NCBI RefSeq assembly: GCF_001761465.1
Contig: NZ_CP017479.1
Coordinates: 1,922,001-1,986,000, forward strand
Direction: 5' to 3'
Length of the DNA stretch: 64,000 nt
Source: Flavobacterium gilvum
Lineage (GTDB): Bacteria > Bacteroidota > Bacteroidia > Flavobacteriales > Flavobacteriaceae
The notes beneath the pieces were generated by a model. That model saw only the letters and a list, made by a program, of their open reading frames with translations, made no database searches and was not told the origin of the DNA. Position numbers and translations under genes: made by a program. Shown piece by piece: positions 62,054 through 64,000 of this stretch. Position 1 is the stretch's first letter. Each line of letters begins with the position of its first letter.

Positions 62054-63010
62054 ATGGCAAATCCAAAAATACCCCAAGAATTTTGGGCATCGTACATCGT
62101 AGAAAAACTACGTAGAACAAATCCACACATTGCCCTTTGTTTTGATGAGTCAAAATACATTATGGGTGGTTCAGTGGTGTACATACCGCAAGCCGGAGCA
62201 AAACCAAATGTTGTAAAAAACAGAGGTTTTGGAGCTGCTACAGCTGTGCAACGTGGCGATACAGCGATTATGTATGCGCTTGATACCTGGACAACTGATC
62301 CAACTGCAATCACAGCGGCGGAAGCAAACGAAATTAGCTATGAAAAAACAGACAGCGTTCTGGGCGATCATACTGGTACACTTGCCGAAACTATTGGTGA
62401 TGAGTTGACTTACAGCTGGATTAAAGGTGTAAAGCCAGCCGCAGGCGGTGGTACTACTGTTGAGTATTTACCAGCAGGTAGACAAATTGCAACTACAGGA
62501 GCTGCAACAACTGTGAATCCTGAAGACGGTCAAACAGGAACACGTAAAGCCTTTACGTATAAGGAAGTTCAGGCAATGCAAGCAAAATTCAATAAAGATA
62601 ATGTTGACAAAGCTAACCGTTACGCGATGGTTGAAAGCTACATGTACCAACAATTTATTGACTCCTTATCATCTAATCAAATGGCAGCATTCCAAGCTTC
62701 AGCCGATTTGACAAACGGAATTGTTGGAAAATTTGCAGGCTTCACCTTCTTAGAAAGAAGTTCGGTTTTAGCATTGACTTCTGCCGGTGTATTTAGATTA
62801 CCGGGCGAAGCTTTAGCAGCTACCGATAACCTAGCAAGTATCTTTTGGCAAAAAGATAGCGTAACTAAGGCATTGGGAGATACTAAACTTTTCCAAGATT
62901 TTGACAACCCATTGTACTATGGTGACATTCATTCGGGATTAGTGAAAATGGGTGGTCGTTGCCGTCGTGAAGACTGGAAAGGTGTTGGTCTTGTTGTTCA
63001 GGCAGCCTAA
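62054..63010 (+). CDS. Major capsid protein (Mu gpT-like)
   Basis: The 318-residue protein is the head shell subunit. It shows the pattern of Mu gpT-related capsids: an N-terminal QEFWASYIVEKLRRTNP, a GGSVVYIPQAGAKPNVV strand, ITAAEANEISYEKTDSVLGDHTGTLAE, YKEVQAMQAKFNKDNVDKANRYAMV and a C-terminal RREDWKGVGLVVQA segment. It directly follows the protease-scaffold gene, as expected, and is followed by a terminator. Confidence 0.82.
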   Translation: MANPKIPQEFWASYIVEKLRRTNPHIALCFDESKYIMGGSVVYIPQAGAKPNVVKNRGFGAATAVQRGDTAIMYALDTWTTDPTAITAAEANEISYEKTDSVLGDHTGTLAETIGDELTYSWIKGVKPAAGGGTTVEYLPAGRQIATTGAATTVNPEDGQTGTRKAFTYKEVQAMQAKFNKDNVDKANRYAMVESYMYQQFIDSLSSNQMAAFQASADLTNGIVGKFAGFTFLERSSVLALTSAGVFRLPGEALAATDNLASIFWQKDSVTKALGDTKLFQDFDNPLYYGDIHSGLVKMGGRCRREDWKGVGLVVQAA

Positions 63011-63032
63011 TAACCCTTAGAATATAAATAGC

Positions 63033-63068
63033 AAAAGGCTGTCTCTTTAGTGATTGCAGCCTTTTTTT
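63033..63068 (+). terminator. Terminator after the capsid gene
   Basis: A 9-bp stem with AAAAGGCTG against CAGCCTTTT and a 15-base loop ends in seven T. The holin-like gene starts just after. Confidence 0.8.
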
Positions 63069-63080
63069 AAACCTACGATT

Positions 63081-63416
63081 GTGATAGAAGTAATTGACAG
63101 CATTATGGATTTTCTTAAACGGTTCAATCCATACATATTAGGCGGGGCTATTGGCTCAATAATACACAGAATGCGTACAGAAATGTCGTGGATGGCCTTT
63201 TTTAAATCGGTTATCGTGTCCATTTTTATTTCCATTTGTATGGGTATCGCCTGTAAAGACTACTTAATGGTGACAAATGAAAATATCATTTTCGCAGCTT
63301 GTGGATTGTCAGGAGTCTTTTCAAAGCTCATTTTGGATGAGATTGAACAAATTTTAAAACTAGCCTCGGTTTACGCTAAGTCTAAGCTAGGGATAAGTAA
63401 AAAGAATGAGGAATGA
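63081..63416 (+). CDS. Holin-like membrane protein
   Basis: The protein (111 residues from GTG 63081) has two or three hydrophobic segments (YILGGAIGSIIHRM, FFKSVIVSIFISICMGIACK and IIFAACGLSGVFSKLIL) and a basic C-terminus ending KNEE. Size, membrane topology and the coupled endolysin gene fit a holin. A longer frame from 63054 would start inside the terminator; an ATG at 63105 is the alternative start. Confidence 0.7.
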   Translation: MIEVIDSIMDFLKRFNPYILGGAIGSIIHRMRTEMSWMAFFKSVIVSIFISICMGIACKDYLMVTNENIIFAACGLSGVFSKLILDEIEQILKLASVYAKSKLGISKKNEE

Positions 63417-63925
63417 CAAAACAGGAGTACACTAATTTTTATTACCCATTTGCGCTAGCCAGTGAAAAAATAACTGGTATTTCAGCAGTTGCCCAATTAG
63501 CACAAGGAGCTTTAGAAAGTGCATGGGGCAAAGTTGCACCCGGCAATATGCTTTTTGGTGTTAAAGACACTGACGGTGTGAACGGGAATGAACAATTAAT
63601 AACAACAACAGAATATTCCAAAAGTGCCAATGCGAAGTTTCCTAACATCATTACGGTAACACCAGTAATGCGCAACGGGCAAAAATGGTTCAAATACAAA
63701 ATCAAGGATTATTTCAGAAAATATCCTACTCCTAAAGAAAGCTTTGTAGATCATGCAAACTTCTTTATTCGAAACAAGCGATATGCTAAGGCAATGACTG
63801 TAAAAAGTGACCCTTACCAATTTATCGATGAAATAGCCAAAGCCGGTTATGCTACTGATCCGAGCTACGCAACTACCTTAAAAAGTATTGCAAAATCAAT
63901 TGAAAAATTAATTCCAAAATCATGA
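63413..63925 (+). CDS. Glucosaminidase-type phage endolysin
   Basis: The 170-residue protein matches the mannosyl-glycoprotein endo-beta-N-acetylglucosaminidase (FlgJ/LytD-like) domain: ITGISAVAQLAQGALESAWGK with the catalytic glutamate, then NMLFGVKDTDG, RKYPTPKESFVDHANFFI and KAGYATDPSYATTLKSI. It should cut the glycan backbone during lysis. It overlaps the holin gene by four bases (ATGA) and the next lipoprotein gene by four bases. Confidence 0.88.
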   Translation: MTKQEYTNFYYPFALASEKITGISAVAQLAQGALESAWGKVAPGNMLFGVKDTDGVNGNEQLITTTEYSKSANAKFPNIITVTPVMRNGQKWFKYKIKDYFRKYPTPKESFVDHANFFIRNKRYAKAMTVKSDPYQFIDEIAKAGYATDPSYATTLKSIAKSIEKLIPKS

Positions 63926-64000
63926 AAAACGTAAAACTAAACCACTTTTTGTCCATTTTTTGTTTTGTTGTTTTGGCCACAACGCTAGTAGCTTGCAAAA
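63922..64000 (+). CDS. Lipoprotein start, partial
   Basis: The ATG at 63922 overlaps the endolysin stop codon (ATGA). The 26 visible residues form a signal peptide ending with a lipobox LVAC at residues 22-25. The frame runs off the window. A lipoprotein directly after holin and endolysin genes is typical of an o-spanin (Rz1-type) component, but only the start is visible. Confidence 0.6.
   Translation, partial: MKNVKLNHFLSIFCFVVLATTLVACK

Larger units (their letters stand above)
41821..64000 (+). mobile_element. Mu-like transposable prophage, left part (right end outside window)
   Basis: From about 41821 to the window end the genes form a Mu-like temperate phage: leftward repressor, MuA-type transposase, MuB-type ATPase, DUF3164 and GemA-like early genes, then DUF1320, DUF935 portal, MuF, virion morphogenesis protein, terminase, protease-scaffold, capsid and lysis genes. 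Coding strands here use more C-ending codons than the host genes. The left end is proposed from repeats, not proven. Gene order follows Mu at the left but the head genes are partly inverted. At least 22 kb are present, and all early and head genes look intact, so it may be functional. Confidence 0.9.

Overview
The window is AT-rich DNA from a member of the Bacteroidota, most likely a Flavobacteriaceae genome (Flavobacterium or a close relative). The support is direct: rpoB and rpoC encode flavobacterial-type polymerase subunits, genes lack Shine-Dalgarno sequences, several genes are preceded by the Bacteroidota housekeeping -7 element TAnnTTTG (twice with TTG 19-20 bases upstream), and families typical of the group are present (long GAPDH, DUF3467, tandem aconitases, two-subunit methylmalonyl-CoA mutase). 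No database search was possible, so family names rest on motif and sequence recognition.

Bases 1 to about 41,800 are ordinary chromosome. From the left: the 3' end of rpoB, rpoC, a DUF3467 gene, a small secreted protein, prfC (minus), a SurA-like PPIase, a MoxR ATPase, two unrelated-looking aconitases in tandem, a STAS/SEC14-like protein, a hemolysin III family membrane protein, a LysM-NlpC/P60 cell wall hydrolase, an APC permease, alanine dehydrogenase divergent from an Lrp regulator, an SDR oxidoreductase, a long GAPDH, an HtrA protease, then dapF-GNAT-mltG, a lysozyme-like protein, a PepSY-like secreted protein, the methylmalonyl-CoA mutase pair with divIC and udk upstream, the DUF2339/DUF3999 membrane pair and a DUF4442 thioesterase-like gene. 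Most convergent or unidirectional gene ends carry clear hairpin terminators.

Bases from about 41,821 to the end of the window are the left part of a Mu-like transposable prophage; its right end lies outside. The proposed left end begins with TGT inside an 11-bp imperfect tandem repeat and is followed by clusters of short repeats. Then comes a Mu-like order: leftward S24 repressor, operator region, small Ner-position protein, DDE transposase (MuA-like), AAA+ ATPase (MuB-like), a second P-loop ATPase, DUF3164, GemA-like and many small early genes, including several below 60 codons. A tRNA-like element with an intact acceptor, D and T arm but a shortened anticodon arm lies among them at 48,760-48,828.

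The head-assembly genes are split. Terminase small and large subunits, a DUF1320 (gp36-like) protein, DUF935 portal, MuF head morphogenesis protein, virion morphogenesis protein and a gp37-like protein run leftward (60,903 to 54,112), converging on the early genes. The protease-scaffold, major capsid, holin-like, glucosaminidase endolysin and a lipoprotein gene run rightward from 61,049. Two small rightward genes (53,914 and 55,227) sit at the end of, and inside, the leftward block. Each has a complete host-type promoter placed 4-5 bases before its start codon, so they look like lysogen-expressed morons with leaderless mRNAs. The MuF protein carries a long C-terminal extension with an HExxH motif, which suggests an injected or packaged metallopeptidase-like domain. 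These items, with the tRNA-like element, are the strongest leads in the window.
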